Below, one piece after another: positions 25,585 to 39,000 of a stretch of DNA of 64,000 nt. This stretch comes from Boswellia sacra (Eukaryota > Streptophyta > Magnoliopsida > Sapindales > Burseraceae), in NCBI GenBank assembly GCA_013180625.2, contig SNVD02004691.1, positions 62,001 through 126,000 of the forward strand. Direction: 5' to 3'. A program made the translations under genes and the position numbers. The notes beneath the pieces are model-generated. The model ran no database searches, was not told the DNA's origin, and worked only from the letters and a program-made list of their open reading frames with translations. Positions within the stretch are counted from its first letter, which is position 1; the number at the start of each line of letters is the position of its first letter.

Positions 25585-27976
25585 ATGGATCCCGTAAACG
25601 TCTGGGGCAACTCCTCCCTCGAGGTCGTCGACCCAGAAATCCACGACCTCATCGAGAAGGAGAAGCGCCGCCAATGCCGTGGCATCGAGCTCATCGCCTC
25701 TGAGAACTTCACTTCTTTCGCTGTCATTGAAGCCCTTGGCAGCGCCCTCACCAACAAGTACTCCGAGGGCATGCCCGGCAACCGTTACTACGGTGGCAAC
25801 GAGTACATCGATGAGATCGAGAACCTCTGCCGCTCCAGGGCCCTCCAGGCCTACCGCCTCGACCCCACCAAGTGGGGCGTCAACGTTCAGCCCTACTCCG
25901 GCTCCCCCGCCAACTTCGCCGCCTATACGGCCGTCCTCGAGCCCCACGACCGCATCATGGGGCTCGACCTGCCGTCGGGAGGCCACTTGACTCACGGGTA
26001 CTACACCTCCGGCGGGAAGAAGATCTCTGCAACTTCCATTTACTTCGAGAGCTTGCCGTACAAGGTGAATTCGACAACTGGATACATTGATTACGATAAG
26101 TTGGAGGAGAAAGCTTTGGACTTTCGCCCAAAGTTGATTATTTGCGGCGGGAGCGCGTATCCCAGGGACTGGGATTACGCTAGATTTAGAGCTATTGCTG
26201 ATAAGGTTGGCGCCCTTTTGCTCTGCGATATGGCCCACATCAGTGGCCTTGTTGCTGCTCAGGTATCTTCATTTCACAGTTCTGGATCTGGGTTTATTTT
26301 TTATTGTACTTTTTTACTGTTTGTTTGTTTTGTAATGGGCTGTTCAGATCTGTTTTTGCTGCTTTGGAAAATTATTAATTTTTTTTTGTTTCATTTTTTT
26401 TTTGACGATTTACCTGTTTGTCTACACTCGCAGTGTGTTAGTGTTAGTTTGTTGCTAAATTGACTGCATTTGGAGTGTTTGGTGTAGTGAAAGTATGGAT
26501 CTTGATTTAGTGATTAGTAGATTGGAATTTGTCGGTAGTGAAAGAGGAGAGCATAGTTTGAAGCATAAATGGACTCGCTCTGCAGGTTTGGGTTTAAGAG
26601 ATTTAGAGATTGTCGTGAAGTTTATAAATGAAACGTGTTTTGATGGCAACATGGATCTTGGAGATCTAAGAGTATTTTAATAGTGTTTTAAGTACAGTTA
26701 GGTAGTGTATTGATGCTATGGAATCTTGGATCTATACTCTTGGGGACTAGGGAGGTCATGAGTAAATGTCTGTTAAGTGATGTAGTTTGATAGATCCCAT
26801 CAACTTTAATTTGAGTAATGCATGGGCTAAAAACTCAAGCTCTGTTCTAAATTTTGTTTGATGCTGATCATTGTGCCAAGCTTTCAATTCTAAAGTTCGT
26901 TTTTTTTTTTGGCATGTATAAATTCCTATTGCAAATGCTGTTCTGTGTGATTGTTGCTGGGATTTTGATATCTTTTGAATGTTTTTAATTTAGAATTTGT
27001 TCCTTTGTGGTATAGGAAGCTGCAAGTCCCTTCGAGTACTGTGATATTGTCACAACCACAACTCACAAGAGCTTGAGGGGTCCAAGAGCTGGTATGATCT
27101 TCTACCGCAAGGGCCCCAAACCACCCAAGAAGGGACAGCCAGAAGATGCAGTTTACGACTTTGAAGACAAGATCAACTTTGCTGTCTTCCCTTCTCTTCA
27201 GGGCGGTCCTCACAATCACCAGATTGGTGCTTTGGCTGTTGCCTTGAAACAAGCCATGACCCTTGGGTTCAAGGTCTATGCTAAGCAAGTCAGGGCCAAT
27301 GCAGTTGCCCTTGGGAACTACTTGATGAGCAAGGGATACAAGCTTGTTACCGGAGGAACTGAGAACCACCTTGTTCTCTGGGACCTTCGTCCTCTTGGTT
27401 TGACTGGTAGAAGATTTGAATTTTATTAGTTAGTTTGAGGAATTTGATGGTTATGTATTGATTTCATACTTGGAATTCTGACTCTTAAGGCTTTTCTTTT
27501 GCAGGCAACAAGGTTGAGAAGCTTTGTGACCTTTGCAACATTACCGTGAACAAGAATGCTGTGTTTGGTGACAGCAGTGCCTTGGCTCCCGGGGGTGTAA
27601 GAATTGGTATGAATTCCTATTTGCCATTGATATTATGCGCCATGAGACTAGTAGATCTATGTATAGAAACGTGGGGCATCTGACCCTACTGGTATTGGCA
27701 TTAAAGAGTGATTGAATTTTTCCGTTGACAGGTGCTCCGGCCATGACCTCAAGAGGGTTGGTTGAAAAGGACTTCGAGCAGATAGGAGAGTTCCTTCACC
27801 GTGCTGTGACCATCACCTTGAACATCCAGAAGCAGTATGGGAAGCTCTTGAAGGACTTCAACAAGGGCTTGGTTAACAACAAGGAGATTGAGGAGCTCAA
27901 GGCTGATGTCGAGAAGTTTGCAGGCTCATTTGACATGCCTGGCTTCAAAATGTCTGAGATGAAGTACAAAGATTAG
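25585..27976 (+). CDS. SHM4: Cytosolic serine hydroxymethyltransferase
   Basis: This PLP enzyme converts serine and tetrahydrofolate to glycine and 5,10-methylene-tetrahydrofolate, feeding one-carbon units to methionine, thymidylate and purine synthesis. Four exons: 25585-26262, 27016-27406, 27505-27606 and 27732-27976, all with GT-AG introns, giving 471 residues, the length of the plant cytosolic isoform. There is no organelle-targeting extension: the protein starts MDPVNVWGN directly before the conserved [15 protein letters not shown]. The PLP-lysine motif is [14 protein letters not shown] in exon 2. [24 protein letters not shown] and the C-terminal MSEMKYKD are conserved. The first 400 coding bases are very rich in G/C at third positions and the rest is not. 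Frame intact. Assignment to the SHM4 type rests on length and lack of transit peptide. Confidence 0.97.
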
Positions 27977-29548
27977 GTCTGAAGTGTGAGTTTAAATGAG
28001 TTTTTCTTGATCAGCAAAATGGTGCCCACTTGAAAAAGGAAAAAGAGCTTCAATCTTTGGTTTTTTAAACTTTGGTAGGCTAAAGTCAAATTTTTTTTTT
28101 TGTATTTGTCTGTCATCTTCATTTTGGTTTGTGAAATTATGTGCTTATTCCCTTTAACAATAAGCAATAAGCAACAAATTATATAATGGGCAAATGAAAT
28201 CTACGAGTAATACCCCATTTATTCCCTTTGTGTTTTGTTTTCTCTTTGTCAGGGTTGCGTTTTGAATATTTTGATACTACTAAAAATTTTTCTACGGAGG
28301 AGGTACGGACACATGCTGAAAGATGAAATAAATTTCAATATGGTAAAAAAACTCAAAACGACCGCCGTCGGAGACAAGTCACTTGTGCCGATAAAATAGT
28401 GTGCCTTTCGTCTAATTTATGAACGAGGATCTACTTATTTGCCCAACCTCTTACCCTTGTTAAATCATTCATCAAATCGGATGAGATGTCTCTATTAACT
28501 CAAATGATGGCAACGTGTCTTTTTTTTTTTTTTCCTTCCAAACATCCAAACATTGACGTTTCTGCCTCCTAACCAGAGGATATATATATATATATATATA
28601 TTTGTCCTGCACTGGAATTGTCTGGGTCTTCTTTCACTCTTGTTCCAGCGTGAGACATCTCTTTCCTGCCAACATAGGGAATACGGAAAAAGTAAAGGGA
28701 GAAATATGAGACAAAACCTAGCTTATACCCGACGAGCATAAAATCAAACCACCATTGATGACGTTAATGACTATTGCAGGTCAAATGTAGGTTGTCCTTC
28801 GTCTCAGAGGGAAACAAGAAACGGTTAAGTTTCGAGTCTTTCAAATATTCTCCCGACTCTCCATTTAGTTAATAACTGCATATCATTAGATCTACCAAAG
28901 ATCAAGTAAAACTAAGATAAAGAGAGAATCTTAATCTCTAATTTAGATGTAATTCATTAAATTCTTAGTATAAGAGCACTTACAAGCCTATAGTGTTAAT
29001 TAACTAAGCTGGTGCATGCACATTACTGTTGATTAAAAAACAAATTTTCCGCTTTTGAATTGACTTGCACATGAATTTATATTCCACTAAACATATTCCA
29101 GACACCACATTGAATATGAATTAATTTAGATTTTCTGATTTATTCATACCCAATACCGTCCTTGAAACTTGACTTTGGTCCACCCAAGGTAAGGAAGATG
29201 GCTGGTATACTTAATTATCAATTTACAAATTTGCATATAACAGAACAGACTTGCCTATTGGGCTTGTATCTTTACAAGTTTACATATAACAGAAAAGACT
29301 AGCCTTCTGGGCTTGAAAAAACTTCAAATACAACCTTGTGCACGAATTTCATTAGGAAATCTTCAATCAAATATCTCCTGGGCTTCAATTATACTGTGTT
29401 GACTGAAAAAAAATAAAAAAAATAAAGGAAAAATAAAAGTAGTTATAGTTTGTATCAGTTAGATAAATGACATAAATCAAAGTATCTATCAGATGACATT
29501 ATGATCAAGGCAAACTACAAACACAGAACTGGATCGAAAAAGATTAGC
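27977..29548. other. Intergenic DNA between convergent SHMT and RAD50
   Basis: Tail-to-tail spacer of 1.6 kb holding both 3' UTRs. A (TA)n tract of about 22 bp lies near 28580-28602 and a T run near 28520. No other gene is visible. Confidence 0.65.
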
Positions 29549-32500
29549 TCACTGATCGTCTTTAGTGACCCGGTAATATTTTTCTGCATGTTGACGTTGA
29601 CCAATTAGTTGAGCAAATCGCTCGTCGTGAGTGATTACTATTAGTTGAAAGTTCTCCTGGCCTTTCCTGTCCTCCATAATTCTAAAGAAAATGGGGAAGA
29701 CAAGATGTAAATGCTAAACCATTACCCTGGGAAGTGGCTGAAAGATGTAATCGGTTCATACCTAAGCAGCGCCGCTGCAAGACTCTCAGCATTTGGACCA
29801 TCCAAGTTAGTGGTTGGTTCATCCAATGCTAGTATTCCACAGTTGAGGCAAAAAGTCTCGGCCAAAGCCAACCGTATGATAAGGGAAGCAAGGACCTGAT
29901 GTGAGACCGAAGGTTTGATTTATTAAATTCAGAAGGGTAAAAACTGATGCATCCAGCTAAATTTCTCCCTATCTGCCTAGGTGCATTTCATGATTACCCA
30001 CCTTTTGACCAGCACTACACCTTCCCCTCATTTCCAACTCTGCATCACCAGTCTGCATGAGAACCTGCATAAAATGCAATGGAAGTAACATATTTGTAGT
30101 AGCAATAACAACAAACAACAAGAAGAAAACAAACTGTTCCATACCCTGTAGCTATAAGAACGAGTCCCCGCACCTTCAGAATCTGAATGAATGCTAATAT
30201 AATCTACGTCTTGTCCTCTGTATGTTTGTTGCCACAGTTCTCTTATAATTTTATTTATTTCCTCCATTTTCATTGTGTGGAAGCGCATGAGTGCTCTGAA
30301 GTATTTGGACAAAAAAAGTTCAGACCAATCCAGTATAAGATCAGGTCCATCAGGAAGGAATATGTGAGAGCTGAACTCAAAATATTTAATGGATAATTAA
30401 TAAGATGTAGCAACTACTAAATATTATAACCAAGAGGCTCTTTTGATGAGGCGAACACAACCATATGTAAGAACCATGGCCTAATAGCTTATATATCCTA
30501 GTTACTCTCATATACATAAATTTCATGGAAAAGAAGGAAAAAGAGCTAAAAGAGTAAACCAAAGATTACTACAAGAGAAGCAAGTGCAAAAATGTAACAA
30601 AATTTTCCTCATGTCATTTGGAAAAGTAAATCGAGAAGGAATTTAAACCCTTAATAGACTTAGGAAAGGTAATATCAAGGAGGACTGAAAAAAGGGTTTT
30701 GAATAGCTTACTTGTCAAGTGCATTGTAGTATCTGTCCAGGTCCTTGTTTGCCATCTCGGTTGTCTGCCATAAATTTTCAGGTTAACTAACATTATGGAA
30801 CAAGTGATGATGGTGACAATCATTCAAGCAATTGCAACTATGTCCCACCTTAAGCTGGATTAACTGATCAAAGTATCGCTTATCAATGTCCTTGTATTGT
30901 GTCTGCTTAAGATCAATCTTATTCTTTGAAATATTGCTCTGATAAACAGACATTGTTCCATGGCACCTGTTTAACTGTTGACAAAAAGGACATTCACTAT
31001 TTAATTATCTTTAAATAAGAGTGGAACTGAAAACAAAGGTATGAAATGAAATAGCATCACAGGATATAAAGTGGTATTTGTAACATTAAAGAAACGTATC
31101 AGTGAAGGTCCTATGAAAGAAACATGCTTCCTTCAGTTCTAACAAAAAATAAAAGCCACTGAGTTTTGGATCTTCCAGCAATACATACATTCATGGTATT
31201 AGAATTTGCAAACAACAATAGACTCCTACAATACCATGGAAAAGCTCAAAACTCAGAAAGTGGTAATCATCATTCAGTAAATTTGTCCCATCCCACCACT
31301 TCTCTCAGACAAACCAATTTGTTATTTTCTTAATAATAAACCAGATCAGATTCCTTGAGGCACAGCTCTCCAATAAATTGCATCAACTATCACTAAAGCA
31401 AAGAGGGAAAAAATTCTGCCTGATGAAACTAGTTATACATACAAGTTCTGTACTCCAGAGAATAGATTTGTGCAATTTTTTCCTTGAGAAAATAGCAGTT
31501 CAAGATATAGTCTTCAAGTTCTAAGACAAAAAATGCTCACCCCACTCTTCGTCCTAGAGTTTGAAATCAAATTGCATATATACTATGCCTTCTACTCCTG
31601 ACACAAATTTGTCTTGAGTTGGAAGGGAAAGCAAACTTAAATTTACATTATCTATAAAAAAAGGGCAACATTGAAGAAAGAAAACTGAAATAAAATCCAT
31701 GTCAACAATGAATGCTCTCACCCAAATTTATTGACTTTAATGTTTCTACTTATGTCATACAGAAAATAGTTAGCAACTATGCCATCACGGTTATAAACAA
31801 AAATACTAACAATGCTAGTCCAGTGAAAATGGAAACAGATAGGTGTCTGTAGGAATCATATATACCTCTGAAAGAAGTCTCTCCCTTTCTTGTAAGTGCT
31901 TTCCCAGTTCAGCTTCAAAAGTGGAAACGCCTCCAACCTTCAATATTCTTTCTTCCAGTGACTCAATCTCAGAAGTAAGTTCATCCACTTCAGCCTTTGT
32001 TTTCCTGTAATTCAAGTTGTCCTCAATACTCCGTTTTAGATGATCTTGATTCCGCATCAAGTCCTTGCTTTTGTTTAGCTCAGCTAAAATCTCCTGCTTT
32101 CTAGTATCCACATTTTGAAGTTGGGATTCTGATAGACTTTTCTTTTCCTGCAGTTCCTTTAACCTCTCACCTTTCTTCAGATCATGATATCTGACCGAAC
32201 AAAAGTGATGAGCAAAATATATAGCATTCAAAAATTATTTGACAATCCTTAGGTCCACACTTACTCTTTAATCTTTGAAGCAGTTTTAAGCAGAGTCTCA
32301 ACTTCCTGTTGGTAGTTTCTTTTTTGTTCAGCCTGCTCCTCATATTCACGATTAAGTTTCACTTTCAAAACATTATAGTCACTCAGTAATTTATCTTTTT
32401 CCTTAGATAGAGGACCAAGAGCCTCTACTAAATGCTGAAAAACCAACAAGAACATACATTATGCATTAGAAATATGTTTAAAGAAAAATTTGTAGAAACA

Positions 32501-33477
32501 ACACGGTGTAAATTAATATGCCAAAACAATAAATGAATAAATAAAGTTTGAGAGCTCAAGACACTTAGTCATTAAACTTAGTAGCATAAACTTTTATATT
32601 TCATGTCCACTCAACTTTTAACTCATAGATGATCGGAGTTCTGCACCACAAGAGGACTTGGGGATTGATTTCGAGGAATTGATATATTATCAAACAATGA
32701 ATAGATACAGTGAGAAAATGCCTTAATGATAATAAATCCAATCTTATAAAACACCAACAAAAGAACAACAAAAATGAAAATCATTGCTTTCAGTAATGCA
32801 CTTCAACCAAGATATGTTTAATTCAATTATTTTTAAATATTGGCAGTACAATTGTAGGTAGAAAATTACACTAAACATATCAATATAGTCAATATAAAAA
32901 ACACTTTTTAAAAGTAATATGTAAGAGAGAGCAAAAGACACTGTCCAGGAAAAGTGTCACACTTGATCAACATAACTAACTTACAAATCTTTTTCTATCA
33001 ATTTATTCTCAGCTCTTTAATTTATTAAAAAGTAGGGAAAAACACTCTTTTAAGTTTAATAAGTCTCTACATCAAACAACCTTCATGAATCCAAAAGAGT
33101 TTATCACCAACAACAATAAGAGAAATTACAGAAGATGTAAGACATACATGTTATTAAAAAATAACCACAGTGCTAAAACAAATACCAATTGCACTATAGT
33201 TATACATAAGAAGTCAGATGATAAGGAAAACCAGAAAAAGTGATATAAATAATTATATTTGGAAGAACAGACAACCTTTTCATCAAGATCAACTTGACTT
33301 TTTTCCTCTGCCAAACGCTCTAACTCTTCTTCTGCCTTTTTAACATCCCGCAAAGTATTAGCTGCTTTAACTTTTTCCTCTCTTAGAGTGTGCCACCTTA
33401 TCTGAATGTTTGACAAATCATTTTCCATGTACCTTTGGTCATCCCTTAACTTCTCAAGTTCATTTTGCAAACCATCC
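29549..33477 (-). CDS. RAD50: RAD50 exon block B: second coiled coil and C-terminal ATPase lobe
   Basis: Nine exons. 33276-33477 to 30712-30764 finish the coiled coil (for example [14 protein letters not shown] and [11 protein letters not shown]). Then come [16 protein letters not shown] and [15 protein letters not shown] (30145-30295), the ABC signature [10 protein letters not shown] (30002-30064), Walker B and D-loop [11 protein letters not shown] (29762-29895), and the H-loop VITHDERF in the last exon. The protein ends YYRVTKDDQ at a TGA (29549-29551). From memory of other plant RAD50 proteins, about ten further residues usually follow, so the tail is short. The catalytic parts are complete. 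Confidence 0.93.
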
Positions 33478-36048
33478 CTGTAGTAAAGAGAGAACAGAAA
33501 ATGATTGTAAGAATGAAAATAAATAAATTTAAATTAGAATAGAAAAAAGATAAAAATTGTGCATAAACAATAATTCTGTTATGTGCATGCTAATTTATGT
33601 CGTACACAGGAACAGTAAATGATTTAATCTTATGGGTGGCAGAGATCACCATGGTGTCATAGATACTACGCCAGATGTAGGCATAGAACCTAAAGATTTT
33701 TTTAAATATATATATATTTTTAAACTTTTTTCATGAATATTATTTATATGATTTAGTTTCCTTTAGGTTTAAGCTTGGCCTATTGATGGATTTCTTTTAA
33801 GGAAAAATTTGGACTGAGTAGATAACGCATGATCCTAATCTCTTCCTGCCCCTCCATTTGTTCGTTATCTCTTCCATCTTCTCTCCCTTTTATACATCTT
33901 TCTCTCCCTTTTCTTATCTTCCAGTCTGATATCAATTACTATGAGAGTCCCATTTTGACCTTGCCCCTACCTTTGCTATCATAAACTAAAAATTTCTATT
34001 AAAAGAAACTTTAATTACAAGAGTCAAGGCGTGAATTAGAAGTCTATTGAAGAGACCACAAATTAAAAGAAACCAACTACTTCACTACAAGCACACATCA
34101 ATACAACCCCTTAGGATAAAGAATGAAATCCCTTCAAATTGCTTTGTAATTGAAACCCATAATAAACAAGAGTATGAACTTTATTCCATAGCATCTCTCA
34201 TTGAATCATCAAATATTCTTTCATGTCAGCATCCCCAAATAATAACAGTTTTCTCTCCTCCACCAAGCACATAATGATGTTCAATGAACAACAGAACACA
34301 ACTATTTGAGTATGAGCCAGTATATATTAGCCCTTCCAAAAAATTTGTCCTACTTGAAAGCCAAAGGACAATGAAGGAGCAAATCATCAAATTTCAGATT
34401 CCTTTTTTGCACAAAACACACTAGCCGAAGAAGGATAAAGCCCCAGTCCATTGTCAGAATAACATTAGACATATTAACCTTTCCATGAGAAACCAACCAT
34501 GACAAACACTGAACCTACAAAGGACTTCTGTCTTCGAAATAAAATCTGCAGGCAGAAATTTGATCCAAGAAGTATCGTCAATCAGCCAAGTAAAAAATGA
34601 TTTACAAGTAAAGCTTCTGGACGATTCCAGCCTCCAAGCACTAAAGCTTTATCTTGAATTATCCAAAAAAATATTTGCAATTAAAGAGAGAAGAGATGAT
34701 AACTCACTGACTTCTCTATCCTGTACTTCTAAAAAAATCAAAGTTATACTGAAAAGTATTAATAGAGAACACCAGCCTGCTTCCAATAGACACCTTATGG
34801 CTACTCACATTGCTAGCTGCACTTGATCCTTTCAACCCCTGACATGCCTCTCAAACTTCATCATATTCTTCCAGAAGGGAAAGAGAGTAAATATCTAATG
34901 GAAGATCTTGAGGGTATAAGTGAAGATCTAGAGTAGTAAAAATAAATAAAGAAATAAAACAGAAGACCTCAAAGAAAAAGGTACAAATCGAGAAAAAAAG
35001 AGGCACTCTCCACACTCTCTCTCCAAGCCCATGAAATATGGAATGATTTCATCCACCTGTTTAGTCTTCCAGTCCGGTCTATTTTTGCATTGTTTGGTGC
35101 AAATAATGACCGTTTATCTGCACTTAGTTCACACTGCTGACTATTACTGTTTTAAAATTGATGTCTAATTGATTGGTGCATATAAGATCTATTGTCTATA
35201 ATCTTGAATTAGTTTTGACAATGCTTAACCTTCATTTTGTCCAATTTCCTCTATCATCTGCTATATTCTACATGTTGCTTGTCACTTTCCCTTTTTCTAT
35301 CTTTATTTTGAATATAGATATAGCAAGAGTAATATTCTTTGGCATTCTAGGTAACTGTTCATTAATTTTAGTTTGGATTGTTTTGCTCATTTCAATATTT
35401 CTTTTACCTAGTCCTTTTCTTCCCATTAACTTAGCAAGAAAAAGAACCTTCTGAGCTTGAACAATCTGATTTGGCTACTCAGAATGAGCTACATACTCAT
35501 GGAAATGATAAAACTAAACTAAAAGATCATGTGATCAGCATTAAATTGGTGCAGATTCTACATTATATGTAACCTACTGAATAGTAAATTGAAAGCCCAA
35601 TCATCAGACGCATTATCATACAAACAACTTGAAGCCAGATCAAGTACTGGGTCCACAAGCATAACATGGATATACTTGTCCAAGTATTGTGTTAAAATAT
35701 AGAATTATGTCAAATGCCCATAGTTGAATTTCGGTGCAAAAGATAAGATATTTTGGGTTCTATAAACTTGAAAATTTTCTTTTGCTTTTCTCGATGAAGA
35801 TTTATTTTGAGGGGATTTTAGGCATTTTCTGCTCATTATATTAAAAAAATGTACAGGACTAATGCATAAGCAAAGAAAGAGAAATGCACATCAAGATAAC
35901 ACGTAAAACCACAAAATCACATTGGATTTCCTCAAGAAAAAACTTGCTTATTGACATAAGTGAGGATTTTGTGCTAGTAGACCAGGAGTTGAGGAAGGCA
36001 ATGCCAGGTTCTTCATGATTCCCATGGTTGGCATTTTGTTCGGTTTTT

Positions 36049-36087
<39 letters not shown>

Positions 36088-39000
36088 ACAACCATGATTA
36101 TCGTCCATTTAAAGGGTAAGGGAAGTTACCAATTATCATTAGGTTAAGTCTGAACTCACCTTGGAAGTCAAAGAAGTTGTTCGAACTAGTAACTGCCACA
36201 TAAAATGTGTCCACCTTTTAGTATCACGTAGGGTAAGAGAACTACATCAACTTCACATTGTTTATAGATTTTAAGATTTAATTCAATATTATGTATGTTG
36301 AAGAGGAAACTATTGTATATCGATATGAGAAAAAACACAATAATTTATAGTACAACCCTAAACTAATAGGCAGAAAATTAAAATCCTTATAAACCTAGGA
36401 TTGCTTCCCTCTTATAACTAGAGAGTCCTATCTAATAAGAAAAAAATACAAATTACATTAAATAACTAAATCTCAACATTCTCCCTCAAGTTGAAGTATA
36501 GATCATCTATACCCAACTTGGATCAAAGATGAAAGATAATCCCTTTTTGCACAACTTTAGTCAAAATGTCTCCAACCTGATTTTTAGACTAAACATATGA
36601 TGTGGTAATCATTTCAGACATTACCACTTTTTTGATAAAATGACAATCAACTTTAATATGTTTTGTTCTTTCATAAAAAATAGGATTGTTAACAATGTAA
36701 GTAGTTGCAATAATATTACAAAATATCACTGTAGGTATTTTAATAGTCACTCCAAGCTGATATAGCAAATTTTTCACCCATATAATATCACAAGTTGTAT
36801 GAGCCATAGCACAATTCTTTGCTTCTGTGCTTGATCTGGCAATCACTTTTTTTTTTTTTTAACTCCATGTGATAAGTTTTTCTCGCAAATAGGTACAATA
36901 GCCACTAGTAGACTTCCTATCAGATTTAGAACCAGTCCAATAGCATCTAAATAACTAATTATATCAAGTTCTTTTCCTTTTCTGTGAAGCACCCCTTTTC
37001 TAACAGACTGCTTGAGGTAACGTAGAATTTTACACACAGTCTCCCATTGAATCTTCCTTGGATTTTGCATATATTGACTAACAACTCCAACTACATAGGT
37101 AATATCAGGTCGAGTGTTAGTAAGATAAATCAACTTACCAACAAGACTTCTATATCTCTTTTTATCTTCAAATTCGGGACTATTTTCATCATCAAAAACC
37201 ACTTTGAGATCTACAGGAGTCTAAACTGGCTTGGAACCTAACATCCCTGTTTCAATGAGCAAGTCTTGGATATATTTCCTCCAAGAAAGAACTAGCCCTT
37301 CTTTACTCCGTGCAGCCTCAATACCAAGAAAATATCGTATTTTGCTTATATCTTTGGTGTGGAATTGTTCTCGATTGTTGTTTCACATTTTCAATTCCAT
37401 TAGAATCACTTCCCATCACAATGATTTCATCCACATACACCTAAGCTTTTGAAACCAACTCCGTGGTGATTGCTTTAACCCAAAAATAGCTTTCTTCAAT
37501 TTGCAAAATAAATGTGACTCTCTCTGAGCAACAAATTCCGGTGGTCGCTCCCTATAAACCTTATCATGCAAATAACTATAGAGAAAAGTATTTTTGACAT
37601 CAAGTTGAAAAAGAGGCCAATAAAAAAAGGCAGCTAAAGAGATCAACATGCGTACAGAATTAAGGCTGGCAACTAGAGAGAGAGTATCAAAATAATAAAT
37701 CGCATAAGTCTGAGTATACCCCTTTGCAACTAACCGGGCTTTCAATATTTCAATAATACCATCAGGTTGATATTTGATGACAAATATCCAGCAACAACTA
37801 ACATCTTTATCATGGCAAAAAAAACGAAGACAATAGCTTTTTCGGTGACTGGAGATAGATTCTTGTAGAGTTTTCTAGCGACGACCGAGGGGTTTTGACG
37901 GCCGAAGTCCGACGACGCTAATGGAGTAGGCATCGATCACTGCTAGCTGGAATATGGCCAATCGGAGACCATGGCGAAACCGTAATTTTTTCTTTTTCTT
38001 TTCTTTTTTTTTTTAATAAGAAGAAATTAAAACTCTAAGGAAACCTAAGATCGCTACTTTGATTTGTTTGAAAAGAAAACTATTATATAGTGACATGAGA
38101 AAAAACACAATAATTTATAGTACAACCCTACACTAAAATAGGAAAAAAATTAATTCCTTATAAACCTAGGATTGCTTCCCTCCTATAACTAGAGTCCTAA
38201 TGATAGACCTGTGCGAAAGGTAGGGAGGGAAATGCTTATTTCTATTTTTCTTGTTTTGTTTTCTGTTTTCAAATAAGTCTGGAAGTTAGCTGCTGAGCTG
38301 GAGGGGAGAGAGTTAGTTAGGGAATATAAGGGGAGAAGAGAAAGCAGAAAGGGGAGTGATCATTTGAGTAATTTTGTGAGAATTATTTCTCTTGGGAGAG
38401 CTAGCAGGACTCTCGAATTTCCTGCCAAACACTTCAATAAACTTCTAATTTTCATCTTCAACCCGCTCTGCCTACTGTCTCTAATCCATTTTAATTCCTA
38501 AAGTCTGTTAAAGCCTCTGTGAGAGTGTGTGTGAGTGTAACAAGATCCTATCAAATTATCAGCTTCTTTCTTCCCCGACGAGGTGGGAGAGTCCTACTAA
38601 TACCTACTCACTAGCATTCTTCCCTTCCTTTCGTTTAGTCACTACTAGGGCGGGTACTTTCACTTGCAACACAAGGATCTAGTGCGGACATCAAAAAGAA
38701 ACTGCCGACAAATACATGGCTGGGTCTTTTGCTCCCTCCCGTTGTGGTTAGAGATCTTTGCCCTTATCATCCATAGTTGGTCACTCCCTACCCTTGGCTT
38801 CATAGCTTTGAAATATCGCATAAAAGGTTTTTTGTTGGTCCACCCATTCTTGTCTTCGAAGTCAGTGGATAGTACTTGCTTGGCTTTCATTTATGCTATT
38901 CTCGCTCTTACTCCCTATTCTGCCCTATTGCGGCTTCATTTTTCCACCTACATGGTGATACTTTGCAACTCCTCACAAGTAGTTTTGGTCGGACAAATGT

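Noticed and set aside
26495..26680. Open frame inside the first SHMT intron
   Set aside because: It lies wholly within a well-supported GT-AG intron and shows no coding character.
36589..37745. Separate host gene with reverse-transcriptase-like exons in the RAD50 intron
   Set aside because: The pieces lie between copia B's LTRs in the expected order and contain stops, so they are element remnants.
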